64,000 bases of DNA from Eutrophocola sp965662685 (GTDB lineage: Bacteria > Pseudomonadota > Gammaproteobacteria > Pseudomonadales > Pseudohongiellaceae). The DNA is taken from the NCBI GenBank assembly GCA_965662685.1, contig CBFIIQ010000010.1, forward strand, positions 18,145 through 82,144. The letters run 5' to 3'. The notes beneath the pieces were generated by a model that saw only the letters and a program-made list of their open reading frames with translations, was not told the DNA's origin and did not search any database. The position numbers and the translations under genes are program-made. Below are positions 25,322 to 34,508 of this stretch, piece after piece (the stretch's first letter is position 1; each line of letters starts with the position of its first letter).

Positions 25322-28170
25322 TGAGCTTAGAGAAAGAAATCGATTACGGAACACCGGCTGTTACCAACAACGAAGAGGTGACTCTGGAGATTGACGGTCA
25401 GTCCATTACTGTTCCCAAAGGCACCAGTATTATGCGTGCCTCGCAAATGATGGGGACTACTATTCCCAAACTCTGTGCAACAGATTCCCTGGAACCCTTT
25501 GGCTCCTGCCGTTTATGCCTGGTGGAAATTGAAGGCCGTCGGGGGACGCCAGCCTCATGTACTACTCCGGTGGAAGCTGGCATGGTGGTACATACCGAAA
25601 ACGACAAGCTTAATAAACTTCGTAAAGGCGTGATGGAACTCTATATTTCAGATCATCCGCTGGATTGTCTGACCTGCTCTGCCAACGGTGATTGTGAGTT
25701 ACAGGATATGGCCGGAGCCGTTGGCTTGCGTGAGGTCCGCTACGGCTATGACGGCGCCAACCACCTTGATGCCCCTACTGATACCAGTAACCCCTATTTC
25801 CAGTTTGAATCGAGCAAGTGCATTGTCTGCTCACGCTGTGTAAGGGCCTGTGAAGAAGTTCAGGGAACATTCGCATTGACTATCAGTGGCAATGGCTTCA
25901 GATCCAAAGTCAGCGCAGGTGTTGAAGAAGACTTCATGAATTCAGAATGTGTCTCTTGTGGCGCCTGCGTTCAGGCATGCCCCACTGCCACCTTGATGGA
26001 AAAATCCGTTGTCGAAATTGGCACCCCCGAACACAGTGTTGAAACCACCTGTGCATATTGTGGTGTGGGTTGTACCTTCCGCGCAGAAATGAAAGGTGAC
26101 CAGGTTGTCCGTATGATCCCGGCCAAATCCGGCAAGGCCAACGATGGTCATTCCTGTGTTAAAGGACGTTTTGCCTTTGGATATACCACGCATAAAGATC
26201 GCATCATGAGCCCCATGATTCGTGAAAACACTTCTGATCCCTGGCGTGAAGTGGAATGGGAAGAAGCCATTTCCTATACCGCCAGGCGCTTTATGGAAAT
26301 TCAGGAAAAGTATGGCCGCAAATCCATTGGCGGCATTACTTCTTCACGAACCACTAATGAAGAAGTCTACGTGGTGCAAAAAATGATTCGCGCCGCATTT
26401 CGAAACAACAACACCGATACCTGCGCCAGGGTCTGTCACTCCCCTACCGGTTATGGCCTGAATCAGACCTTTGGCACGTCGGCCGGCACCCAGGATTTTG
26501 CCAGTGTGGAGGAAACCGATCTGGTGTTACTGATTGGCGCCAACCCTACCGATGCGCATCCGGTATTTGCTTCACGCATGAAAAAACGTCTGCGTGAAGG
26601 CGCAGAAATTATCGTCTGTGATCCACGCCGCATTGATCTTGTTGAATCACCGCATGTCAAAGCCAGTATTCATTTACCCCTGATGCCAGGGTCGAATGTT
26701 GCACTGATCAATGCCTTTGCCTACACCATCGTAGAAGAAGATCTGGCTGACTGGGATTACGTAAAAGAACGCTGTGATCAGGAAAGTTTTGATGAATGGC
26801 TAACCTTTATCAAGGATCCAAAGAATGCCCCGGAAGCGGTAGCTGATTTGCTTGGTGGTGATGCCGAGAAAGTCCGTGAAGCAGCACGACGCTATGCCAA
26901 GGCACCCCGCGGCTCCATTTATTATGGTCTCGGTGTTACTGAGCATTCCCAGGGATCAACCATGGTTATGGGTATGGCGAATCTGTCCATGCTGACGGGT
27001 AATATCGGTATGAATGGCGCAGGCGTTAACCCGCTGCGTGGCCAGAACAATGTTCAGGGCTCCTGTGATATGGGTTCTTTCCCTCATGAATTCCCCGGCT
27101 ACCGTCATGTCAGTAGAGATGATGTCAGGAAACAGTTTTCCGAAGCCTGGGGCGTGGAACAGGATGCAGAGCCTGGCTTCCGTATTCCCAATATGTTTGA
27201 TGCCGCCATCAAGGGTGAGTACAAGGGTATGTTTGTTCAGGGTGAAGACATCGCCCAGTCCGACCCAGATACCCATCACGTGGAAGCCGCGCTGGAAAAC
27301 CTCGATTGTCTGGTAGTACAGGACCTGTTTTTGAATGAAACGGCCAAATTTGCCCATGTCTTTTTACCTGGCACATCCTTCCTGGAAAAAGATGGCACCT
27401 TCACTAATGCAGAACGTCGCCTGGGCCGAGTCCGACCAGTGATGAAGCCGAAAACAGGCAAGCATGAGTGGGAAATAGTTATGGAAATTTCCCAGGCAAT
27501 GGGCTATCCAATGCACTATAACAACTCCTCTGAAATCATGGATGAAATTGCAGCCCTGACGCCGACTTTCTCCGGTGTTAGTTTTGAACGTCTGGATAAT
27601 GAAGGCAGTATGCAATGGCCTGTTACTGATGAAGCGCCAATGGGCACGCCTATTATGCATGTCGGTAACTTTGTCCGCGGTAAAGGCAATTTCAAGGTGA
27701 CTGAATTTGTACCTACCGAAGAAAGGGTCACGAAGAAATTCCCGCTCATTCTGACTACCGGTCGAATTCTCAGTCAGTACAACGTGGGGGCACAAACCCG
27801 ACGCACTGAAAACAATCAGTGGTTCCCGGAAGATATTCTGGAAATTCATGAAGAGGACGCACTGGAACGTGGCATTAAAGATGGCGACCTGATCAAGATT
27901 GCCAGCCGCAAGGGTGAAACCACCATGCATGCGAAAGTGTCAGATCGCATGCAGCCAGGCGTGGTCTACACCACCTTCCACAATCCGATTTCCGGTGCCA
28001 ATGTGGTGACTACGGAGTTCAGCGACTGGGCAACCAACTGTCCTGAATACAAAGTCACCGCGGTACAGATTGGTGTAACCGATTCAATGTCTGAATGGCA
28101 AAAGCAGTATCTTGCCTTTAATGAAGACAGACGCAAACTCGCTGAAACCAGCGAAGAAGTTTCACACTAG
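25321..28170 (+). CDS. fdsA: Formate dehydrogenase alpha subunit (bis-MGD molybdenum enzyme)
   Basis: FdsA oxidises formate to CO2 at a molybdenum bis-molybdopterin guanine dinucleotide centre. The 949-residue protein has an N-terminal NuoG-like part with a 2Fe-2S domain (CATDSLEPFGSCRLC), a His-Cys cluster region (DHPLDCLTCSANGDCELQ) and two ferredoxin motifs (CIVCSRCVRACEE and CVSCGACVQACPT). The molybdopterin part begins with CAYCGVGC. The molybdenum ligand is Cys372 in TCARVCHSPTGYGL, so it is not a selenoprotein. The C-terminal cofactor-binding domain starts near FPLILTTGRILSQYN. A terminator follows. No FdsD-like small subunit is present after it, unlike the fdsGBACD order. Confidence 0.96.
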   Translation: MSLEKEIDYGTPAVTNNEEVTLEIDGQSITVPKGTSIMRASQMMGTTIPKLCATDSLEPFGSCRLCLVEIEGRRGTPASCTTPVEAGMVVHTENDKLNKLRKGVMELYISDHPLDCLTCSANGDCELQDMAGAVGLREVRYGYDGANHLDAPTDTSNPYFQFESSKCIVCSRCVRACEEVQGTFALTISGNGFRSKVSAGVEEDFMNSECVSCGACVQACPTATLMEKSVVEIGTPEHSVETTCAYCGVGCTFRAEMKGDQVVRMIPAKSGKANDGHSCVKGRFAFGYTTHKDRIMSPMIRENTSDPWREVEWEEAISYTARRFMEIQEKYGRKSIGGITSSRTTNEEVYVVQKMIRAAFRNNNTDTCARVCHSPTGYGLNQTFGTSAGTQDFASVEETDLVLLIGANPTDAHPVFASRMKKRLREGAEIIVCDPRRIDLVESPHVKASIHLPLMPGSNVALINAFAYTIVEEDLADWDYVKERCDQESFDEWLTFIKDPKNAPEAVADLLGGDAEKVREAARRYAKAPRGSIYYGLGVTEHSQGSTMVMGMANLSMLTGNIGMNGAGVNPLRGQNNVQGSCDMGSFPHEFPGYRHVSRDDVRKQFSEAWGVEQDAEPGFRIPNMFDAAIKGEYKGMFVQGEDIAQSDPDTHHVEAALENLDCLVVQDLFLNETAKFAHVFLPGTSFLEKDGTFTNAERRLGRVRPVMKPKTGKHEWEIVMEISQAMGYPMHYNNSSEIMDEIAALTPTFSGVSFERLDNEGSMQWPVTDEAPMGTPIMHVGNFVRGKGNFKVTEFVPTEERVTKKFPLILTTGRILSQYNVGAQTRRTENNQWFPEDILEIHEEDALERGIKDGDLIKIASRKGETTMHAKVSDRMQPGVVYTTFHNPISGANVVTTEFSDWATNCPEYKVTAVQIGVTDSMSEWQKQYLAFNEDRRKLAETSEEVSH

Positions 28171-28217
28171 ACTGACACGCTTTTGTGGTAGTAAGTAACT
28201 ACCAAGAAAAGAAATAC

Positions 28218-28250
28218 AAAAAAGCCGACCTCTCCAGGTCGGCTTTTTTA
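28218..28250. terminator. Bidirectional terminator between fdsA and mobA
   Basis: Stem GCCGACCT/AGGTCGGC with a CTCC loop, flanked by six A and six T. It serves fdsA on the plus strand and mobA on the minus strand, which converge here. Confidence 0.9.
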
Positions 28251-28277
28251 TTGACAAATATTTATCTGACGCTTTTT

Positions 28278-28868
28278 TTATTCAGTCTCTGACACGAAAT
28301 TGCCGAGATCCTCAGGATTATTGAGATTGACAAATACTTTGTCAGAAAGGCCCTCAGGTTTGAGTGCTTCGCTGGAGAAATGTCGTAACAAAGCTTTCAT
28401 TGATCGATTACCGCCCAGCTCCCGGCTTTGAGAGAACAGAGAATCCAGATATATACAAAGCCTTGAAGAAAGCCTGAATAAACAGGGAAACACTTCACCT
28501 GAGTAATAACAGGCATCAGCATCACCAATAGCATCCAGTAATGCTTTCAGGCACTGTTCATTAAGAAAGGGCATGTCGACAGGGATCACCAGCAACAAGT
28601 CTGGCTCTTTGTCATTCAGACCTGATTCCAGTGCTATATGATGTAAGGTCGCATGAAGACCGCCCAGGGGACCGCAGTGGGGAATCAAATCGGGAATACT
28701 GTCATAACCTGCCAGATCACCGCTAATTAACACTTGATCTGAACCAACATTTTCCAATAACGCCAGTGACCGCTCTACCAGGGTCTGGCCCTGAAAAACC
28801 AGAAATCTTTTGTCCTGCCCCATACGCGATGACTTGCCACCGGCAAGTAACAGGGAGTAAAGCGTCAT
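28278..28868 (-). CDS. mobA: Molybdenum cofactor guanylyltransferase MobA
   Basis: MobA adds GMP to molybdopterin to make the MGD cofactor that FdsA needs. The 196-residue protein has the nucleotidyltransferase motif LLAGGKSSRMGQDKRF (residues 8-23), the GPLGGLHA loop, and PVDMPFL with the metal-binding Asp. Convergent placement next to fdsGBA, with fdhD on the other flank, makes this a cofactor-supplied formate dehydrogenase locus. Confidence 0.94.
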   Translation of the reverse strand: MTLYSLLLAGGKSSRMGQDKRFLVFQGQTLVERSLALLENVGSDQVLISGDLAGYDSIPDLIPHCGPLGGLHATLHHIALESGLNDKEPDLLLVIPVDMPFLNEQCLKALLDAIGDADACYYSGEVFPCLFRLSSRLCIYLDSLFSQSRELGGNRSMKALLRHFSSEALKPEGLSDKVFVNLNNPEDLGNFVSETE

Positions 28869-28889
28869 ATGCTGGCTGAGAGGATGACT

Positions 28890-29717
28890 CTACTCCCCTT
28901 GCTTAATAAGGTGCACGTGACGCTGGGGAAAGGGTATTTCAATATCATTTTCAGCCAAAGCCTTGAATACGGCGAGATTTGCCCGGTATTTGGTATCAAA
29001 CAATGATTCCGTTGGTACCCAGTAACGCATGCCTATATCAATACTGCTGTCGCCATAATTATCAATGCCTACCTGGGGGGTTTTATCTGATACGACACCC
29101 TCTGTACTTGCCAGTGCCTGGGCTATGACTTTAATTGCCAGATCCGGATTCGAGGCATAGGCAATACCCACCACTGTCTCAATGATACTGTTGGTCCTAG
29201 AATTGTGAATGATCTCGCCGACAATATGTTTATTGGGAATCATTATGTTTACTTCATCTTCATTACTCAGCACGGTGTAGGCAAGCTTTACTTCTTTAAC
29301 AATGCCCGTGACGCCCTGCACCCGTATGGTATCGCCGACAATGAATGGTCGGGCGACGATAATACTCAGTCCGGCGCCATAATTTGACAGCAGACCCTGC
29401 AAAGCCAAACCAGCACCCAAAGACACAGCACCAATAGCGGCAACAAAGGGCGTGACACTTATGCCGATTTTTCCCAAAGCGATAATAGCCGTCATCGCTA
29501 TAATAAGAATCTTCACAAAACCCGCGACGAAATGACTCAGCGTGACGTCTATATTTTTTCTTACCATCAGGTTTTCAATAAACCCGGATACCTTCTTGCC
29601 GACAAACATCCCCAGCAAAACAATGATGATGGCGCCCACAATCTGAAAGCTGTAATTCACCATAAATTCAACCATGAGATTATAAATTTCCTGGGCTTGC
29701 TCTAGCTCCTGTTCCAT
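28890..29717 (-). CDS. Small-conductance mechanosensitive channel (MscS family)
   Basis: An inner-membrane channel that opens on hypo-osmotic shock. The 275-residue protein is close in length to E. coli MscS. It has three membrane helices; the pore-lining third one reads GAVSLGAGLALQGLLSNYGAG, where the Gly/Ala packing pattern is typical (key part LGAGLALQGLLSN). The beta domain follows with GDTIRVQGVTGIVKEV and IMIPNKHIVGEII. It lies just downstream of mobA on the same strand with a 21-bp gap in genome order, though mobA would be transcribed after it. Confidence 0.92.
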   Translation of the reverse strand: MEQELEQAQEIYNLMVEFMVNYSFQIVGAIIIVLLGMFVGKKVSGFIENLMVRKNIDVTLSHFVAGFVKILIIAMTAIIALGKIGISVTPFVAAIGAVSLGAGLALQGLLSNYGAGLSIIVARPFIVGDTIRVQGVTGIVKEVKLAYTVLSNEDEVNIMIPNKHIVGEIIHNSRTNSIIETVVGIAYASNPDLAIKVIAQALASTEGVVSDKTPQVGIDNYGDSSIDIGMRYWVPTESLFDTKYRANLAVFKALAENDIEIPFPQRHVHLIKQGE

Positions 29718-29782
29718 CTTTGATCCTTATTAATTGTTTTATTTTTGCCTTTTGTATTTACACGATCGCTATCTCGTGTGTT

Positions 29783-30799
29783 CTACTGATCGGGTGTTTC
29801 TTCCCTGCCGTCAGCATAACGAGCAAATCTTCCTCTATCACCATGAACCTGATCATTACGCTCCCAGGGCCAGCCACCAAACTGATCGTGCTGATAATCC
29901 TGAAAAGTCTGTTGTAACTCTTCCCGTGTGTTCATGACAAAGGGGCCATACTGGGCCACAGGTTCAGCAATCGGTTGCCCTTGTAAAAGCAGTAGTTTTG
30001 CAGCACTCCCGTTACAGACAATATCCAGAGGCTGGTCTGAATGTAATTGTAAACCCTGACTTACAGCAACTTCTTGTCCTGCAGCAGTAATGCTGTCGCC
30101 TTGGTAAAAATACAACATACGATTCAATCCTGCCACCGAAGCAGACAAGGTCCAGCGCGCACCTTGCTCCAATTCTATAAGCCATACCGCCACATTGTTA
30201 TCTGGATTTGCTGCCCAGGAATCAGGCGGTGGTGCCGGCGCCTTGATTTCTGAAAGTTCACCAGCGATTATTTCAATGCTGATATTTTTTCCCTGTTCAT
30301 CTTTACTTTCAACAACCGGCACATCCTTGTTCCAGAACATAGTGAAATGGGGTTCAACCATTTTGCTGCTGGCAGGCAGATTGAGCCAGATCTGAAATAA
30401 CAATAAAGGATTCTCTTTTGCTTCATCGAGCAAGGGAAACATTTCACTGTGCTGGATACCCTTTCCTGCTGTCATCCACTGCACATCACCATTGCCATAA
30501 CGCCCGGCGGCACCCAGGGAATCAGCATGATCTACCAAGCCTTTCTGCACCACTGTGATGGTTTCAAAGCCACGATGCGGGTGACCGGGAAAACCTGGTA
30601 CTTTGTCACCATGGTACATACGCCAGCCATCTCTTTTTTCGAAATCCTGGCCGATATTACGTCCAGAAAGAGAGGCCGCCGGACCATGCTCACCATTAGC
30701 CCTGGGAAAGTCGTCCTGATGAAAAGCACAAAACAGGAATGGATCAAGAGTTTGCCAATGAAAGTCCAGCGGCTGAACTGCAATAATGGGATGACTCAT
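29783..30799 (-). CDS. Pirin family protein
   Basis: A bicupin protein of 338 residues. The N-terminal cupin has the pirin signature with metal-binding histidines in FPGHPHRGFETITVVQKG, seen here as GHPHRGFET, then GKGIQHSEMFP. A C-terminal cupin follows. Some bacterial pirins have quercetinase activity and others regulate metabolic enzymes; the role here cannot be assigned. It is preceded by the small membrane-protein gene on the same strand at 21 bp. Confidence 0.9.
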   Translation of the reverse strand: MSHPIIAVQPLDFHWQTLDPFLFCAFHQDDFPRANGEHGPAASLSGRNIGQDFEKRDGWRMYHGDKVPGFPGHPHRGFETITVVQKGLVDHADSLGAAGRYGNGDVQWMTAGKGIQHSEMFPLLDEAKENPLLLFQIWLNLPASSKMVEPHFTMFWNKDVPVVESKDEQGKNISIEIIAGELSEIKAPAPPPDSWAANPDNNVAVWLIELEQGARWTLSASVAGLNRMLYFYQGDSITAAGQEVAVSQGLQLHSDQPLDIVCNGSAAKLLLLQGQPIAEPVAQYGPFVMNTREELQQTFQDYQHDQFGGWPWERNDQVHGDRGRFARYADGREETPDQ

Positions 30800-30820
30800 A
30801 AATTTACACTCTTTGGGTTT

Positions 30821-31189
30821 TTACTCGCCGAGAAGCGCCCAGAAAGGCACAACCGAAATATACAACAGACCAGCTATAATCACGATATACGCGATATATC
30901 TAACAGGATTTTCCCTCGCTATGTCGAGAAATGTTCTCGCTTTTCCCTGTTCTTTCAGGGCTTCATATTCACTGCGCATACGCTGGAAACGTTCTTCTTC
31001 ATGTTGTTGAAGTAGCGCTTGCGCCTGCTCCAGCTGAGCATCGTTACTCAGCCACAAGGCTGGCATGGAAATTCCCCAATTACCTGCACCAGTTTCATAA
31101 ACCTCTATTTCATGAGTTTCCATCAGGGCATAGATCTCTTCCAGCTCATCCGCTGGTACTTGCCTGAGTTTGACTAACTGTGTTGCCAT
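30821..31189 (-). CDS. Small conserved protein with one C-terminal membrane helix (DUF6164-like)
   Basis: The 122-residue protein has an N-terminal soluble part beginning TQLVKLRQVPADELEEIYALM, reminiscent of the ACT/DUF2007-like small signal-transduction folds. A charged coiled-coil region follows (about residues 50-85) and one C-terminal hydrophobic helix (about residues 95-115). I believe it belongs to the DUF6164 family of gammaproteobacteria but cannot confirm this without a search. Function unknown. Likely first gene of a two-gene unit with pirin. Confidence 0.7.
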   Translation of the reverse strand: MATQLVKLRQVPADELEEIYALMETHEIEVYETGAGNWGISMPALWLSNDAQLEQAQALLQQHEEERFQRMRSEYEALKEQGKARTFLDIARENPVRYIAYIVIIAGLLYISVVPFWALLGE

Positions 31190-31466
31190 GATAATTAACT
31201 ATTTCCTGTGAAGTGACTCGCGTGATTGGAAGATGGGTTAGGCTTTCACGAGAACCCTATATTACCCCAGACTCCCTTTGATTAATAAATTCTGTCAGCT
31301 GAAATCAATGCAGTCCGGATTTTTGTAGCCAGTATTCCCTGCCTTGATAACACTAACTAAATGAAATTTTTCAGGGATTCTCCGGTTCTTGGAGTGATTA
31401 TTGCGATATGCTTTAATCTGCTGTCGGCTTTATCTCATTTACCCATATTTTGTTAAGGAGTCAGGG

Positions 31467-34376
31467 ATGCATTTTCCTCTCAACGTTTTCAGCAAGAGCG
31501 GCCAATCACTCATAGCCATGCTGGCTATTACAATACTTACTGCGTGTTCTGAGTCCTCAGCACCTCAGTCAGCCAGCGTCTCTGAACCAATGGAAGCAGC
31601 TTCTCCAGGTTACTCGCTAATTGAACGCGTTGATGCTGACAGCGGGGAAATAGTCATCCCCTATAGCAAATATGAACTGGATAACGGCCTCACAGTTATT
31701 ATCCATGAAGACATGTCCGATCCTCTGGTACATGTGGACGTGACCTACCATGTAGGATCAGCCAGAGAAGAGGCACAACGTTCAGGCTTTGCCCATTTCT
31801 TTGAGCACATGATGTTTCAGGGTTCAGAACACGTTGCTGATGAACAGCATATTGGTATCGTTACTGAGTCTGGTGGCACCATGAATGGCACCACCAGCTT
31901 TGATCGTACCAACTATTTTGAAACTGTCCCCAGCAACCAGCTGGAAACCATGCTCTGGCTGGAATCCGATCGTATGGGTTATTTCCTTGACGCTGTCACC
32001 CAGGAAAAATTCGAAGTACAACGCGATACAGTAAAGAATGAACGTGGCCAGAACTATGAGAATTCTCCCTATGGTTTGTGGTCAGAAAAAATGTTTACTG
32101 CCATGTTTCCGCCTGAACATCCCTACTCCTGGATGCCAATTGGTTTTATCGAAGACCTTGATGCCGCAACTCTGGATGACCTGAAAAAATTCTTCCTGCG
32201 CTGGTATGGCCCCAATAATGCCACGCTTACCATTGGCGGCTATGTGGATGTCGAAGAGGTAATGGATCTGGTGGTGAAATATTTTGCTGAAATCCCACCT
32301 GGCCCTCCAGTAGAAAACGATGAAAAACAAGCCGCCACACTGGATGCAGATCGCTATATTTCCTATGTAGACAGAAATATCCGCTTCCCCGGACTGTTTA
32401 TTGCTTATCCAACAATCCCCATGGACCATCCTGATCGCGTTGCCCTGGAGGCGATGAGTGAAATCATTACCGTGGGTAGAAAATCCTTTTTCTACAAGGA
32501 ATTTATTCTGACCCAGAAAGCCATACAGGCCAGTGGTTTTAATTACATGCAGGAACTGGCCGGCATGCTTATTTTTCTCGTCCTGCCATTTCCCGGCACC
32601 CCACTGGCAGATTTTGAAACCGAGATGCGGAACATTATTGAATCCTTTGACGCTGATTCCATCAGTGATGATGACATCCAGATTTACAAGGCAACCCAGG
32701 AAGCAGGATTAATTAACAGCCTGGCCAGTGTCAGCGGCAAGGTCCGACAACTAGCCTCCAATGAAACCTTCCTTGGGGATCCTGATCAGATTCAGAAAGA
32801 ACTGGATGATATTCGCGCCCTGACCAAGGAAGATGTGTTGCGGGTATATAACACCTACATCAAGGAAAAGCCTGCCATCTACTTGAGTGTCGTACCTGAA
32901 GGAGGCGAAGATATTGTCGCCAAGCCGGATAATTTCACTATTCCTGCACGACTTTCCCAGATAGAAAGTACTCTTGATAAGCTGGAAGAACGCGACGCAC
33001 CAGAATCCTTTGATCGCAATATACGCCCCACCCCACCGCCCAATCCTCTGGTTACCATGCCGGACTACTGGCGCCAGGACTTGGCCAACGGCATTGAAAT
33101 GATTGGTACCGCCAATGCAGAAGTACCTCTGGTTAGTCTGCGACTGGATTTTGATGGTGGACACCTGCTCGAATCAGCCGACAAATACGGTGTTGCCAGT
33201 CTGACGGCGCAGATGATGAATGAAGGCACCGGGAATTTCAGTGCCGAGGAATTTGAAATTGAACTGGATAAACTGGGCAGCCGCATTTCCGTTGGCTCTG
33301 GAAGCGACAGTTTTAATATCAGTGTTCAGTCTTTGTTACGTAATATTGATGCGACACTTGATTTGCTGGAAGAACGACTGTTTCGCTCTTCATTTACCCA
33401 GGCAGATCTCGATCGTCTGCGTCAGCAGCAGATTGAAAGTATTGAGGCAAGTAAGGAAGAGCCTTCCGGCATTGCCTCTACGGTCTATCCAAAACTCATT
33501 TATGGTGAGGATCATGCCTATGCCGTTTCAGCAGCAGGCACCATACCCACCCTGCAGGGTATTACCCTTGAAGACGTTGAAGCCTTTGCCCGCAAGAACC
33601 TGGTGAGCCAGGCCCTTAAAGTCTCCATTGTTGGTGACCTTCCCCAGCAAGACGTTATAGCCAAGCTGGATTTTCTGCAGGCATTACCCAATGAAAATGT
33701 CAGTCTCAATCAGCAGCCAACGGGCACCAATGTTGATCAGACTACCCTCTACCTGGTGGACAAACCCGGTGCGGCACAATCGGAAATTCGTATCGGCTAT
33801 CTGACAGATCTGACTTACGATGCCGCCGGAGACTACTGGGAACGCTCATTGATGAACTATATTCTTGGTGGAGCATTTAACAGCCGCATTAATCTTAACC
33901 TGCGTGAAGACAAGGGCTATACCTATGGTGCCCGCAGCAGTTTCAGTGGCAGCAAGATAGCTGGGCCATTTACCGCTTCTGCCAGCGTGCGCACAGATAC
34001 AACAGCTGACTCGGTGGTACAGTTTATCAGTGAAATCACCAATTACCGCGACAATGGCATTGCCGCAGCAGAGCTGCAATTCACCAAGGATGCCATTGGC
34101 CAGAGTGAAGCGCGGGATTATGAAACGCCTGGACAAAAAGCCGGCCTGCTGGACCAGATCATCACCTATGATCTGGAAGCCGATTTCGTCAGGCAGCAGC
34201 AAGCCGTTATCTCTGCATTGACAGCAGAACAGGTACAGGAGCTGGCGCGTGAACATCTGCCAGTTGAAAAAATGAAAATTCTTGTAGTTGGCGACAAGGC
34301 CATGATTGAGGATTCACTACTTGCACTGGGCTATCCTATTGTCGAGCTTGATGAGGAAGGTAACCCTCTGAACTAG
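31467..34376 (+). CDS. M16 (insulinase/pitrilysin) family zinc peptidase, lipoprotein
   Basis: The 969-residue protein starts at the ATG at 31467, preceded by AAGGAG. It has a lipoprotein signal ending in LTAC with Cys27. Two tandem M16 units follow. The first contains the zinc motif HxxEH in FAHFFEHMMFQ (His110, Glu113, His114) and a downstream glutamate in VKNERGQNYENSPYG. The second, from about residue 535, lacks the zinc motif, as in other fused M16 proteins where it only forms the chamber. Its role is probably degradation of periplasmic peptides. It stands alone, with a terminator after it. Confidence 0.92.
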   Translation: MHFPLNVFSKSGQSLIAMLAITILTACSESSAPQSASVSEPMEAASPGYSLIERVDADSGEIVIPYSKYELDNGLTVIIHEDMSDPLVHVDVTYHVGSAREEAQRSGFAHFFEHMMFQGSEHVADEQHIGIVTESGGTMNGTTSFDRTNYFETVPSNQLETMLWLESDRMGYFLDAVTQEKFEVQRDTVKNERGQNYENSPYGLWSEKMFTAMFPPEHPYSWMPIGFIEDLDAATLDDLKKFFLRWYGPNNATLTIGGYVDVEEVMDLVVKYFAEIPPGPPVENDEKQAATLDADRYISYVDRNIRFPGLFIAYPTIPMDHPDRVALEAMSEIITVGRKSFFYKEFILTQKAIQASGFNYMQELAGMLIFLVLPFPGTPLADFETEMRNIIESFDADSISDDDIQIYKATQEAGLINSLASVSGKVRQLASNETFLGDPDQIQKELDDIRALTKEDVLRVYNTYIKEKPAIYLSVVPEGGEDIVAKPDNFTIPARLSQIESTLDKLEERDAPESFDRNIRPTPPPNPLVTMPDYWRQDLANGIEMIGTANAEVPLVSLRLDFDGGHLLESADKYGVASLTAQMMNEGTGNFSAEEFEIELDKLGSRISVGSGSDSFNISVQSLLRNIDATLDLLEERLFRSSFTQADLDRLRQQQIESIEASKEEPSGIASTVYPKLIYGEDHAYAVSAAGTIPTLQGITLEDVEAFARKNLVSQALKVSIVGDLPQQDVIAKLDFLQALPNENVSLNQQPTGTNVDQTTLYLVDKPGAAQSEIRIGYLTDLTYDAAGDYWERSLMNYILGGAFNSRINLNLREDKGYTYGARSSFSGSKIAGPFTASASVRTDTTADSVVQFISEITNYRDNGIAAAELQFTKDAIGQSEARDYETPGQKAGLLDQIITYDLEADFVRQQQAVISALTAEQVQELAREHLPVEKMKILVVGDKAMIEDSLLALGYPIVELDEEGNPLN

Positions 34377-34393
34377 GCTGCAGTGAAATCTTT

Positions 34394-34424
34394 TAAAAAG
34401 AGTCGCAATGCGGCTCTTTTTTTA
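34394..34424 (+). terminator. Rho-independent terminator after the M16 peptidase
   Basis: AAAGAGTCGC/GCGGCTCTTT stem (one G-T pair) with an AAT loop and a following run of seven T. Confidence 0.85.
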
Positions 34425-34508
34425 TGTACTGATTTATGTGCGAGGCTCAAAACTCCGGGTCATGGACAACGGTGCCACACGCGTTTATTCTGCCAGACTT
34501 GAACAGGA

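Noticed and set aside
26431..26439. Selenocysteine in formate dehydrogenase
   Set aside because: The molybdenum-ligand codon is TGT (Cys372), not an in-frame TGA.
27364..27930. A 188-codon minus-strand frame inside fdsA
   Set aside because: It lies wholly within a complete FdsA and its product shows no family pattern.
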